A program made the translations under genes and the position numbers. A stretch of DNA of 64,000 nt from Treponema socranskii subsp. paredis ATCC 35535. Its GTDB lineage: Bacteria; Spirochaetota; Spirochaetia; Treponematales; Treponemataceae. Positions 33,954-42,523 of this stretch are shown piece after piece; the first letter of the stretch is position 1; every line of letters starts with the position of its first letter. The notes under the pieces are model-generated. The model made no database searches. It saw nothing but the letters and a program-made list of their open reading frames with translations, and had not been told where the DNA came from. Location: assembly GCA_000413015.1 (NCBI GenBank), contig KE332515.1, positions 1,784,414 to 1,848,413 on the forward strand, read 5' to 3'.

Positions 33954-34715
33954 ATGAAAGCAAACGATATAAAAGCGGAACGCGAAAAAAAGAAAGCGCA
34001 TATAAAATCGGCAACACAATCGGAGCAGTCAAATAAAAAAGCGCATTCGAAATCGCCGGTACAATCGAAGCGATCGGCAAAACACGCAAAGACAAGAGCA
34101 ACGAATTCCAAAGAACGCATTTTGCAGTGCGCCGCTTCCGAATTTTTGCAAAAGGGCTGGGCGAAAAGCTCGATGCGGGAGGTTGCAAAACTTGCCGGCG
34201 TTACGACCGGTTCTCTGTACTTTCATTTTAAAAATAAAGAAGCTCTTTTCGACGCGCTCGTAAAAGACGTGTACGATTCTCTTTTGGCGAACCACCGCGC
34301 GATGTACGACACTTTTTTTACGATGCCGCCCGACATAAAAGAGCGGCGCGCTTTCCGTTTTGAAGGCCGCAAAAAAACGATCGACTTTGTGTATGAACAT
34401 TACCGGGCGGTAAAGCTGCTCGTGTGCGGTTCGGCCGGTACCCGCTATGCCGATTTTTTTTCACTCATGATGGAAGATACGTACAAAGCCGACGTGCGCG
34501 CTTTGTCGTCGCTGAAAGACTGCGGAGGCATACTGCATTCCGGCATAGATATGCGCCTGTATTCGGCGATCGATAAAAGCTTTTGGAACTGCCTGTTCGA
34601 AACCGTTCGCTTGGATATTCCCTACGAAGAAGCGCTCAAGTACGTCGCCGTACTCGATGAATTTTATGAAGCCGGCTGGCGGAAAATTTTGTGCGATGGG
34701 CGATCCGTCGGATGA
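33954..34715 (+). CDS. TetR/AcrR-family regulator
   Basis: Transcription factor of 253 aa. The first 45 residues are Lys/Ser/Ala-rich and lie outside the fold. The helix-turn-helix follows: RILQCAASEFLQKGWAKSSMREVAKLAGVTTGSLYFHFKNKEALFDALV, a full TetR pattern. The C-terminal ligand part is variable. The start at 33954 is an ATG; an upstream TTG at 33939 is possible but neither has a good ribosome site. It lies 1.2 kb upstream of the ABC exporter cluster that begins at 35926 with a 13-bp palindrome at its start, so control of that cluster is likely but not proven. Confidence 0.88.
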   Translation: MKANDIKAEREKKKAHIKSATQSEQSNKKAHSKSPVQSKRSAKHAKTRATNSKERILQCAASEFLQKGWAKSSMREVAKLAGVTTGSLYFHFKNKEALFDALVKDVYDSLLANHRAMYDTFFTMPPDIKERRAFRFEGRKKTIDFVYEHYRAVKLLVCGSAGTRYADFFSLMMEDTYKADVRALSSLKDCGGILHSGIDMRLYSAIDKSFWNCLFETVRLDIPYEEALKYVAVLDEFYEAGWRKILCDGRSVG

Positions 34716-34750
34716 AAATCTTCCTCATCCCTACGGCCCTTGTTCGAAAC

Positions 34751-35173
34751 CTATTTTATATCATTATATAAGACATTCAAATCACTAAAAGTTTTATTGT
34801 ATTTATCTGTTAATAAATATAAAGGATGAGGTTGTGTAATAATTGAAAAAAAATCAATTTCAATATCCTGAGTAAAAGATAATGTAAAATCAAGATTATT
34901 TACTTCATAAGAATTACGTAAATATAATTTATCAGAAAGGTGAAGGAGGTCAAGAAAATCAATATCATTTTCAACATCATTACATGCTAATATTATATCA
35001 TTTTTCCGCCTTATCCGCCAAAAGCAATCAAATATTTGTAACATATAATCACCGCGAAATATTTCATGAGTCTTGCCTCTAGCGTTTTTCCACAAAATCA
35101 CTGTTAACTCCCCAAAATCTATTTGTAACCCATAGCCTGCGAGATTTAACAATTTAGCAACAGCGTATTTCAT
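34751..35173 (-). CDS. Hypothetical AT-rich protein
   Basis: Cytoplasmic protein of 140 aa with no signal or membrane segment. The composition is rich in Leu, Ile, Asn, Asp and Phe (for example KNDIILACNDVENDIDFLDLLHL), and the gene is clearly lower in GC than its neighbours. This composition is common in small immunity or orphan proteins of recent arrival. An AGGAGG-like stretch precedes the ATG at 35173. No family recognised. Confidence 0.55.
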   Translation of the reverse strand: MKYAVAKLLNLAGYGLQIDFGELTVILWKNARGKTHEIFRGDYMLQIFDCFWRIRRKNDIILACNDVENDIDFLDLLHLSDKLYLRNSYEVNNLDFTLSFTQDIEIDFFSIITQPHPLYLLTDKYNKTFSDLNVLYNDIK

Positions 35174-35200
35174 GTTGTCCTCCTAAAATCCTTGCGCAAA

Positions 35201-35695
35201 CTACGGTCCTTGTTCCAAACCCAAGCGGATTACCGCTTCCGGTCTCCAGTATTTAGGTCCGTCTCGCTCCATTTGCAAATATCCGCCGAAAATCCAACTG
35301 ACAGTTCCGTTATAAAAATCATAATAATTCTGATTAAAGATGATGTAGCCGTCTTCTTTGCCGAATAAAAATTTAAGCCACACGTCTTTCGAATCGATTA
35401 TATGTATTTCGAAAATATGTATCCGATCTTTTTGTTGCAACGTGCCGATAATGTTTTTTGCGATCGGAGAATCATAAAACGACAACTGATACGGTTCGGC
35501 CGCCCCATCGATAGTGATATCCTGCTCATAATGCCGAATTGTAATTGTATGATAGTTTTCCGTTTTTTCCAGTAAAAGCGTACCGTTCGGTATTTTTTTA
35601 TTTTGAGAAAAAACAGAGGCGGTGCAAAAAACAGCTGCTAAAAAGCAAAGAATATTTTTTAGATTCAAAATGAGCTTCTTCTTGTTCGAATACAC
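35201..35695 (-). CDS. Hypothetical exported protein
   Basis: Protein of 164 aa with a signal peptide, about residues 12-31, cleaved near VFSQ. The mature part is beta-rich, with YHTITIRHYEQDITIDGAAEPY, DIHIFEIHIIDSKDVWLKFLFGKEDGYIIFNQNYYDFYNGTVSWIFGGYLQ. It resembles the style of the 209-aa secreted protein at 32338-32967 (a short, Tyr-rich, beta-strand protein), but no shared motif was established. It lies 27 bp upstream of the 140-aa gene on the same strand, so both may be one unit. Confidence 0.55.
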   Translation of the reverse strand: MYSNKKKLILNLKNILCFLAAVFCTASVFSQNKKIPNGTLLLEKTENYHTITIRHYEQDITIDGAAEPYQLSFYDSPIAKNIIGTLQQKDRIHIFEIHIIDSKDVWLKFLFGKEDGYIIFNQNYYDFYNGTVSWIFGGYLQMERDGPKYWRPEAVIRLGLEQGP

Positions 35696-35842
35696 CGCCG
35701 CCAGTATACAACAAACTCCTTGCTTTTGCGACCCGGCATGCCGTTTTCGATTTGTCTGTAGGAATACCCGCGCAGGTATCGTACGGTTGATACGATTTTT
35801 GGTTTTATTTTAAAGAACTTCGGCAGTTTGCCGCTTTTCTCC

Positions 35843-35871
35843 TTGACACATTTCTTTGCGCTCTGTATTAT
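35843..35871 (+). promoter_or_regulatory. Promoter of the ABC exporter cluster
   Basis: Perfect TTGACA (35843-35848), 17-bp spacer, TATTAT (35866-35871). Confidence 0.75.
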
Positions 35872-35882
35872 AACAATGTTAT
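35870..35882. promoter_or_regulatory. 13-bp palindrome at the ABC transcription start
   Basis: ATAACAATGTTAT is a perfect palindrome with a one-base centre and overlaps the predicted transcription start. It is a plausible TetR-type operator for the regulator encoded 1.2 kb upstream. Confidence 0.5.
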
Positions 35883-35925
35883 GTTAGCCAAAGCTAATTA
35901 TCGGGAGCGTCTATCGGGAGAAATT

Positions 35926-37674
35926 ATGCTGCAAAGATTTTTTGCCTTGTCGGATGCGGGGACGCGCAATGTGCGTTTGTCGATTATCCTTTCGGTTATT
36001 ATCAATCTGTTTGTGATGGTGCCGCTGGCGCTCGCTTTGTATGTGCTGCGCTATTTTTTGATGCGCATTATGCAGGAAGGTTTTAGCGCTCCGAATGTGT
36101 GGGCGGTGACGGCAGCAGGGCTCGCGATGATTGCCGTATTGTTTATTCTCGAAAAATTGAAGTACGGCAAAACATATAACAGTGCGTATGAAGAAGCTGC
36201 GAACGTGCGTATTTCGCTTGCCGAATCGCTGCGTAAACTTCCGCTTTCGTATTTCGGCAGGCAGGATTTATCGTATTTGACATCGACGCTTTTGAACGAT
36301 GTTACAACGATTGAAGGATCGCTTTCGCACGCCGTACCGGAATTATTCGGCGGCATCATTTCGATTTTGATTGCTGCCGCGCTTTTGGCATTTTTGGATT
36401 GGAGGATGACGATAGCCCTTTTTATCTTCGCCTTTGCCGGATTTTTTATCATCATCGCCGCTCGATCAGTGCTGGATAAAAAAGCGAAGCAGGTGTTTGC
36501 GCGAAAAGATTCAATCTACGATTCCTTTCAGCAGATGATCGACAATGTAAAAGTGCTGAAATCTTCCGATAAAAAAGCGGTGTATGTGCAAAAACTCAAA
36601 GACGATATTACCGAGTCAACGTACATAACGCTCAAAGCGGAAGCGGTGGGCGGAGCGTTTATTTTCGGTTCGGCGGCGATTGTCCGCTTCGGCTTTCCTC
36701 TGGTCATTTCATACGGAGCGTTTTTGCTGTCGCAAGGGTGCATCGAACTGTTGACGTATATCGTCTTTTTGCTGGTCGCTTGCCGCATCTTCGATCCGCT
36801 GACGACGGTGTTTATGATGCTCGGCGAATTCTTTTTAATGCTGATTGCCGTTGAACGCAAGCAGGCGATTGTCAACTATCCCAAGCAGACGGGAAGCGAA
36901 AGTTTTAAGCCCAACGGTTACGACATCCGCTACGACAAGGTATCGTTTTCGTACGATGAACGGGACCGCGGGGCGGGAGAAGACACGGTCAGCGGGATCG
37001 ACTTTACCGCAAAGCAGGGTGAAATTACCGCCCTCGTCGGGCACTCGGGCTGCGGAAAATCCACGATTGCACGCTTGGCCGCTCGCTTTTGGGACGCTTC
37101 TTCGGGCACGGTGAGCGTCGGCGGCGTCGATGTTTCCACCGTAGATCCGGAAACTTTGCTCGCAGCCTTTTCGATTGTGTTTCAGGACGTCGTGCTTTTT
37201 AACGACACGGTATACAACAATATTTTAATCGGCAACCGAAACGCGACAAAAGAACAAGTGCTTGCCGCCGCAAAAGCCGCGCAGTGCGATTCATTCATCG
37301 AAAAGCTGCCGCAAGGCTATGACACGGAAATCGGCGAAAACGGCTATACCCTTTCGGGCGGAGAACGCCAGCGGCTTTCCATCGCCCGCGCCCTTTTAAA
37401 AGACGCGCCGATCATCCTTTTGGATGAGGCAACCGCCGCCCTCGACCCTGAAAACGAAACGCTCATACAGCACGCTATCGGTACGCTTATAAAAGGCAAA
37501 ACCGTTATAGTCATTGCACACCGTTTGCGCACCGTCGAAAACGCCGACAAGATTATCGTACTCAACAAGGGTATGATTGCCGAAACCGGCACCCACTCCG
37601 AGCTGATGGAAAAGAACGGCATTTATCGGGAAATGTATCGGCTGCAGCGGGAAAGCGAACAGTGGTCGGCATAA
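35926..37674 (+). CDS. ABC exporter half-transporter A (permease-ATPase fusion)
   Basis: Protein of 582 aa with an N-terminal membrane domain of about six segments and a C-terminal ABC domain. The start at 35926 is chosen because GGGAG precedes it and because an upstream in-frame ATG would fall on the transcription start. ATPase motifs: GHSGCGKST (Walker A, about residue 382), LSGGERQRLS signature, and PIILLDEATAALDPE. The last residues RLQRESEQWSA are duplicated as a DNA scrap at 41939. It belongs to a four-member exporter group (A, B, C and broken D). Function in efflux or export is inferred. Confidence 0.92.
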   Translation: MLQRFFALSDAGTRNVRLSIILSVIINLFVMVPLALALYVLRYFLMRIMQEGFSAPNVWAVTAAGLAMIAVLFILEKLKYGKTYNSAYEEAANVRISLAESLRKLPLSYFGRQDLSYLTSTLLNDVTTIEGSLSHAVPELFGGIISILIAAALLAFLDWRMTIALFIFAFAGFFIIIAARSVLDKKAKQVFARKDSIYDSFQQMIDNVKVLKSSDKKAVYVQKLKDDITESTYITLKAEAVGGAFIFGSAAIVRFGFPLVISYGAFLLSQGCIELLTYIVFLLVACRIFDPLTTVFMMLGEFFLMLIAVERKQAIVNYPKQTGSESFKPNGYDIRYDKVSFSYDERDRGAGEDTVSGIDFTAKQGEITALVGHSGCGKSTIARLAARFWDASSGTVSVGGVDVSTVDPETLLAAFSIVFQDVVLFNDTVYNNILIGNRNATKEQVLAAAKAAQCDSFIEKLPQGYDTEIGENGYTLSGGERQRLSIARALLKDAPIILLDEATAALDPENETLIQHAIGTLIKGKTVIVIAHRLRTVENADKIIVLNKGMIAETGTHSELMEKNGIYREMYRLQRESEQWSA

Positions 37675-37787
37675 TAATGGGTAATGAATAACGGGCGGTG
37701 TGTAATTAATAATCGGCAAATTAGAGTAGGTTATAGGCAGCGTGTATAATTACAAATTGAATGATATATCCATAGAGGAGGAATACT

Positions 37788-38138
37788 CTGAAAAAAAGAT
37801 TGAAACTATCATCATTGAAAGGTCGATTAACTGTTATTGTTAATAAAGATGAAGAGGAAGAAACAGGTGAAGTTATTATATGTGGTGATAGGGCAGGTTT
37901 GAAATCATTGGGTGAATTGCTGATCGCTTTCTCCGATGTGGATCAAATGCAATTAAAAAATATTCCGATGTATGAATCGGCTCATGTACATTTAGACTAC
38001 GGAGTACATATCGGAGAAAACAATATTGATAAAGAGCGGCTCATTCTAAGCCGCCTTGATACAAAAGATGGTAAAATTAAAGATTATTATCTCGGTAATA
38101 TAAAAGAAGAACGGGAAATATCAATCGCTATGGAATAG
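37788..38138 (+). CDS. Imm32-like immunity protein (probable CTG start)
   Basis: Protein of about 116 aa. A strong AGGAGG site at 37776-37781 is followed at standard spacing by CTG, not ATG or TTG; the next in-frame start, TTG at 37800, is 18 bp from the site. The protein reads LKLSSLKGRLTVIVNKDEEEETGEVIICGDRAGLKSLGELLIAFSDVDQ and later AHVHLDYGVHIGE. The G-[ND]-[KR]-[EA]-G-L-x-x-L pattern and the H-[IV]-H-L-D motif fit my memory of the Imm32 immunity family found beside contact-dependent toxins. No toxin gene is seen nearby. It lies between two ABC half-transporter genes. Confidence 0.5.
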   Translation: MKKRLKLSSLKGRLTVIVNKDEEEETGEVIICGDRAGLKSLGELLIAFSDVDQMQLKNIPMYESAHVHLDYGVHIGENNIDKERLILSRLDTKDGKIKDYYLGNIKEEREISIAME

Positions 38139-38237
38139 AATTGTGATATAAATATTACTGATTAATTTCGTGGATAGCATTTTTGAAAACAGGCGGAGCA
38201 GAAGGCCGCATATTTTCAAAAAACAGAGGAGGTCTGA

Positions 38238-39974
38238 ATGGACACATATAAAAGATTGTTTAAATATACGCCGGAAAAAATATACTGCGTGTATATTTCG
38301 GCGTTATGCGCCGTGCTGGGAGTCGCTTCTCAGATGGGGGCATTTTGGTTTTTATGGAAGTTTTTGTACGCGCTTTTGGTTACAAAAAACGTTACGGACG
38401 ACTCGATGTACGCGACGGTGATTGTCTCGCTGTTGGCGGGCTATTCGATTGTGTATTTCGGCGCTTTGTGGGCATCGCACGTGCTCGGCTTTCGGCTTGA
38501 ATCGAATTTGCGCAAAACCGCGATCAAACATTTGATGAACGCTTCGTTTGCGTTTTTTGACATGAACCCGTCGGGAAAAATTCGCAAGCTCATAGACGAC
38601 AACGCGCAGGAAACGCATATGCTCGTCGCGCACTTGATTCCCGACAATATTTCCGCGCTGTTTACGCCGATTTTTATGTTTATCATCGTGTTTGCGGTCG
38701 ATGTAAAGCTCGGTTTTTTGCTCCTCGGCGTTGCGCTTATCGGCGGTGCGCAGATGATGTTTATGATGGGCAATAAAAACTTTATGCAGAAGTATCAAGC
38801 GGCATTGGAACGGATGAATGCGGAAGCTGTCGAATATGTGCGCGGCATGCAGATTGTAAAAATCTTTAAAAGCACCGTCGAATCCTTTAAAGCGTTTTAC
38901 GAAGCGATTACCGGTTATTCGGATTTGGCATACAAGTACACGCTCAGCTGCCGTTCGCCGTACGTGCTGTTTCAAGTGTTGTTTAACCTGTTCGCGGTAT
39001 TCACCATTCCTGCCGCCATTTATTTTATGAACAAGGGCGCCGACGGAAATCTCATCGTTGCAAAAATCGTCTTTTTTGTGTGCATTGCCGGCGTTCTCTT
39101 TTCGGTGTTTATGCGCGTGATGTATGTCGGCATGTATAACTTTCAGGCAAAAAGCGTTGTGGATAAACTTGAAAATCTTTTTTCCGAAATGGAAAAAGAC
39201 AATCTCGAACACGGCACGGAAGAAAAGTTTGACAACTTCGGTATCGAATTTAAAAACGTTTCGTTCGGCTATACCGACGAAAAGATTTTAAAAGACGTGA
39301 GCTTTACGTTGGAGCCGAACAAAACCTACGCGCTCGTCGGTTCATCCGGCGGCGGGAAATCAACCATTGCAAAACTTATTTCCGGTTTTTACAAAATAAA
39401 TTCAGGCAACGTTTTAATCGGCGGAAAGGATATTTCTTCATATTCAAAAAATGCGCTGATGCGCAGTATCGCCTTTGTGTTCCAAACATCGAAGCTTTTT
39501 AAAACGAGCATTTTTGAAAACGTCAAAATGGGAAACGTACAGGCAAGCGATGAAGAAGTAATGAACGCGCTCCGGCTCGCCCGCTGCGAAGACATTTTGG
39601 CAAAATTCCCCGAACGTGAAAAAACGGTTATCGGTTCAAAAGGCGTGCACTTATCCGGCGGAGAAATTCAGCGCGTTGCGATTGCCCGCGCTATTTTGAA
39701 AAACGCGGACATCATCATTTTGGATGAAGCATCCGCGGCCGCCGACCCCGAAAACGAATACGAAATTCAGCAGGCATTTTCCAATTTGATGAAAAACAAA
39801 ACGGTTATTATGATTGTGCACCGCCTCAGCTCGATTAAAAATGTCGATGAAATTTTGGTTGTCGAAGACGGAAACATCGTCGAGCGCGGCAGCGACGCCG
39901 AACTTATGCAAAAAGGCGGAAAGTACAGCCGGCTGCAAAAGCTGTATTCTCAAGCAAATGAGTGGAGAGTCTAA
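38238..39974 (+). CDS. ABC exporter half-transporter B
   Basis: Protein of 578 aa: membrane domain with six segments, then an ABC domain. Motifs: GSSGGGKSTIAKL (Walker A), LSGGEIQRVAIARA, and IIILDEASAAADPENE. It ends NEWRV, similar to the IEWKV end of the broken D copy. GAGGAGGTC precedes the ATG. Gene C follows after two bases, so the two probably form a heterodimer. Upstream, TTTTGAAAA and TTTTCAAAA form a weak inverted repeat over 40 bp with no T tract. Confidence 0.93.
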   Translation: MDTYKRLFKYTPEKIYCVYISALCAVLGVASQMGAFWFLWKFLYALLVTKNVTDDSMYATVIVSLLAGYSIVYFGALWASHVLGFRLESNLRKTAIKHLMNASFAFFDMNPSGKIRKLIDDNAQETHMLVAHLIPDNISALFTPIFMFIIVFAVDVKLGFLLLGVALIGGAQMMFMMGNKNFMQKYQAALERMNAEAVEYVRGMQIVKIFKSTVESFKAFYEAITGYSDLAYKYTLSCRSPYVLFQVLFNLFAVFTIPAAIYFMNKGADGNLIVAKIVFFVCIAGVLFSVFMRVMYVGMYNFQAKSVVDKLENLFSEMEKDNLEHGTEEKFDNFGIEFKNVSFGYTDEKILKDVSFTLEPNKTYALVGSSGGGKSTIAKLISGFYKINSGNVLIGGKDISSYSKNALMRSIAFVFQTSKLFKTSIFENVKMGNVQASDEEVMNALRLARCEDILAKFPEREKTVIGSKGVHLSGGEIQRVAIARAILKNADIIILDEASAAADPENEYEIQQAFSNLMKNKTVIMIVHRLSSIKNVDEILVVEDGNIVERGSDAELMQKGGKYSRLQKLYSQANEWRV

Positions 39975-39976
39975 GA

Positions 39977-41695
39977 ATGAATAAATTACAAAAATGGTTC
40001 GGGGTTACCGAATCGGGTGCAAAAGGAATAGTTACGGCGTCGGTATGGTCGATGCTTGCGGATATCTCGTTTATTTTACCGATGTTTTTAACGATGTTTT
40101 TCCTGCAGGGATACTTTGAGGGAACGCTGCGGCCGGCGGGATTTTATATCGGTATTATTGCCGCCCTTGCGGTTGTGATGTATGTGCTCGTGCATATCAA
40201 TTACAACACGCTCTACACGGCGACGTTCAAAGAATGCAAAGAACTGCGCGTTAACATTGCCGACCGGCTTAAAGCGCTGCCGCTTGCGTATTTTTCAAAA
40301 CACGATGTTTCCGATTTATCGCAAACGGTGATGACCGATGTCGCTACAATCGAGCATGCGCTCAGTCACGCAATTCCGCAAACAATCGGCCTTGTGTTGT
40401 ATTTGATTATAATCGGCGCGATGATGATTATTGCTCATCCGGGATTGGGTTTATGCGTATTTGTTCCGATTATCATCAGTTTTATTCTGTTAATCTTGTC
40501 GAAAAAAATTCAAATACGGGAAACGACGCGCGACTTTCATAAGCAGCGTGAACGTTCGGAGTTTTTTCAGGAAACGATAGAGCTTCAGCAGGAAATTAAA
40601 AGCTACGGCCTTACGGATTCGGTGGCCGCAAAACTGAAGGGCAATGTCGACGAAGCGGAAAAACTGCATTTGGTTGTGGAAGCCCATCAAGCGATCCCGC
40701 TTAACATCGCAATACTGTTTTTAAAGTTTTCAATCGGATTTACCGTATTTTTCGGATTAAAAATGTATTTGGCAGGGACTGCGCCGCTCTTGTACTTTAT
40801 CGGCTATATTATCGCAGCCTCGCGCGTTACCGATGCGGTTGCGGGCGTCGAAGCGAACCTTGCCGAGTTGATGTATATCGATTCGCGCGTTAAACGCATT
40901 AATGAGCTGCGCGAAACGGAAACGCAGGAAGGCGAGCCCGCTTCGTTGCAGCATTACGGCATTCAATTTGAAAACGTTGAATTTTCGTATAACAAGGGGC
41001 AAAAGATTATCGACGGCATTTCGTTTACTGCCGAACAAAATCAGGTTACCGCGCTTGTCGGCCCGTCCGGCTGCGGAAAGACAACCGTGCTCCGGCTTGC
41101 ATCCCGCCTCTACGACTACGATAAAGGGCAGATCCTCATCGACGGCAAAGACATTGCAAAAATCGACACCGACAGCCTCTTCGATAAAATTTCGATTGTG
41201 TTTCAGGACGTCGGACTTTTTAATACGTCGATTATGGAGAATATCCGGGTCGGAAATAAAAACGCAAGCGACGACGACGTAAAAAAAGCCGCCCGTCTTG
41301 CAAACTGTACCGACTTTATCGAAGCTTTGCCGGACGGATACAACACGGTCATCGGTGAAAACGGCAGCCGTCTTTCCGGCGGAGAACGTCAGCGTCTTTC
41401 GATTGCGCGCGCTCTTTTAAAAAACGCGCCGATTATCATCCTCGACGAAATAAGCGCTTCGCTCGATGTGGAAAACGAAATGAAAATTCAGGAAAGCCTC
41501 AACACGCTCATAAAGGGCAAAACCGTGATTATCATTTCGCACCGCTTAAAATCGATCGAAAACGCCGACAAAATCATCGTCATGAACGAAGGCAAAATCG
41601 ACGCGGAAGGCAAACACTCGGAACTTTTGAAAAAATCGCCGCTCTACCGCAGCATGATTGAAAAATCGGGCTTAACGGAGACGTATGTTTATTAA
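39977..41695 (+). CDS. ABC exporter half-transporter C
   Basis: Protein of 572 aa. The start at 39977 has GTGGAGAG before it and lies two bases after the stop of B. Membrane domain, then ABC domain with GPSGCGKTTVLRLA, LSGGERQRLS and PIIILDEISASLDVE. The last residues are LTETYVY. With B it resembles the paired half-transporters that export siderophores, peptides or drugs in Gram-negative anaerobes, but the cargo is unknown. Confidence 0.93.
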   Translation: MNKLQKWFGVTESGAKGIVTASVWSMLADISFILPMFLTMFFLQGYFEGTLRPAGFYIGIIAALAVVMYVLVHINYNTLYTATFKECKELRVNIADRLKALPLAYFSKHDVSDLSQTVMTDVATIEHALSHAIPQTIGLVLYLIIIGAMMIIAHPGLGLCVFVPIIISFILLILSKKIQIRETTRDFHKQRERSEFFQETIELQQEIKSYGLTDSVAAKLKGNVDEAEKLHLVVEAHQAIPLNIAILFLKFSIGFTVFFGLKMYLAGTAPLLYFIGYIIAASRVTDAVAGVEANLAELMYIDSRVKRINELRETETQEGEPASLQHYGIQFENVEFSYNKGQKIIDGISFTAEQNQVTALVGPSGCGKTTVLRLASRLYDYDKGQILIDGKDIAKIDTDSLFDKISIVFQDVGLFNTSIMENIRVGNKNASDDDVKKAARLANCTDFIEALPDGYNTVIGENGSRLSGGERQRLSIARALLKNAPIIILDEISASLDVENEMKIQESLNTLIKGKTVIIISHRLKSIENADKIIVMNEGKIDAEGKHSELLKKSPLYRSMIEKSGLTETYVY

Positions 41696-41696
41696 A

Positions 41697-41708
41697 CGGA
41701 AGGTTTAA
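41697..41708. repeat. CGGAAGGTTTRA junction motif, copy 1
   Basis: CGGAAGGTTTAA lies two bases after the ABC-C stop. Copies close to this occur at 44205-44216, 45091-45102 and 45896-45907, where it is the end of reading frames (WKV or RKV plus stop). See findings. Confidence 0.55.
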
Positions 41709-41875
41709 TTTCGACCGCTGAAATAGCGCGGTCTCATTAAACGGCGAGTTTGCTGCGCAAACGTCGCTGATTAACGTATACACCGCTCGAAATTTCGCGC
41801 TTACGCGCTCGTTGCGGGGCACACGCACGAAAACGTCATTCTCGGAAATTGAAATTTCTTCGAATGTCGTTTTTT
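41705..41875. repeat. Composite intergenic hairpin element, copy 2
   Basis: GACCGC / GCGCGGTC, then GCGAGTTTGC-TGC-GCAAACGTCGC (41744-41767, one bulge), and the diverged R2 hairpin ACGTCATTC...GAATGTCGT (41830-41874). The order of parts and several stretches match 33560-33705. No gene here. Confidence 0.7.
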
Positions 41876-41906
41876 AAGGAAGGATAAGATTTTACCGTCT
41901 GTTCCG

Positions 41907-41989
41907 CAAGAGTATCTTCCGGTGATGGGTATCGGACAGGGAAATGTATCGGCTGCAGCGGGAAAGCGAACAGTGGTCGGCATAATAAT
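41907..41989 (+). pseudogene. Chimeric scrap: N-terminal piece of the ICMT gene joined to the end of ABC gene A
   Basis: 41907-41935 repeats 29 bp of the next gene (42039-42067) with three differences, coding for the LPVMGIG segment. 41939-41989 repeats 51 bp exactly from the 3' end of ABC-A (37628-37678), including its stop. A short TATCGG is shared at the joint. It is the visible trace of a past duplication or rearrangement that placed an ABC-A-like gene in front of the ICMT gene. Confidence 0.85.
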
Positions 41990-42014
41990 TGATAATGGTA
42001 ATAGGTGATTGTCT

Positions 42015-42521
42015 ATGAGTGAAACGAAAGAAAATGAGCAAGAGCATCTTCCGGTGATGGGCATAGGGCCGATATGTATTGCGATTATGATTGCGTTCAC
42101 GGCTGCGGGCATTGCGCTTGTCAAATTCGATATGCTTGCCGGCGGAAAAGTGAACGGCACGCGAACCGCAATTTTTTTTGTCATTGCCGGAATCCTGTGT
42201 ATTGCAGGCGGCATTGCACTGTGGTGCGCCGCGGTATTCGGCGAACGCATCGACATTAAAATAAAATCGAACCGGCTTGCAACCGACGGCGTGTATGCCC
42301 TTGTGCGCAATCCCATTTATTCGGCATTTTTATTTATTTGTACCGGCGCACTGCTGTTTTGCCGGAATCTGTACGTATTGATTTTGCCGCCGTTTTTTTG
42401 GCTGTACCTTACCGCGTTTATGAAGCTGACGGAAGAAAAATGGCTTGCCGACCGCTTCGGCGATGAATATGGGGCATATTGCAAACGGGTCAACCGCTTT
42501 ATCCCGTGGAAAAGAGGATGA
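42015..42521 (+). CDS. Isoprenylcysteine carboxyl-methyltransferase-like membrane protein
   Basis: Membrane protein of 168 aa with about four hydrophobic segments. The C-terminal DGVYALVRNPIYSAFLFICTG, then MKLTEEKWLADRFGDEYGAYCKRVNRFIPW, is the common phospholipid/isoprenylcysteine methyltransferase core (RNPxY and E-E-x-x-L-x-x-x-F-G-x-x-Y). Bacterial members methylate lipids or unknown small molecules, using AdoMet. The start at 42015 is preceded by TAGGTGATT. Its stop overlaps an ATG of the broken ABC-D gene, so the two were once an operon. Confidence 0.85.
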   Translation: MSETKENEQEHLPVMGIGPICIAIMIAFTAAGIALVKFDMLAGGKVNGTRTAIFFVIAGILCIAGGIALWCAAVFGERIDIKIKSNRLATDGVYALVRNPIYSAFLFICTGALLFCRNLYVLILPPFFWLYLTAFMKLTEEKWLADRFGDEYGAYCKRVNRFIPWKRG

Positions 42522-42523
42522 AT

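Noticed and set aside
38352..39212. Minus-strand open frame inside ABC gene B
   Set aside because: Mirror of a real gene; His/Lys-rich and lacking any motif.
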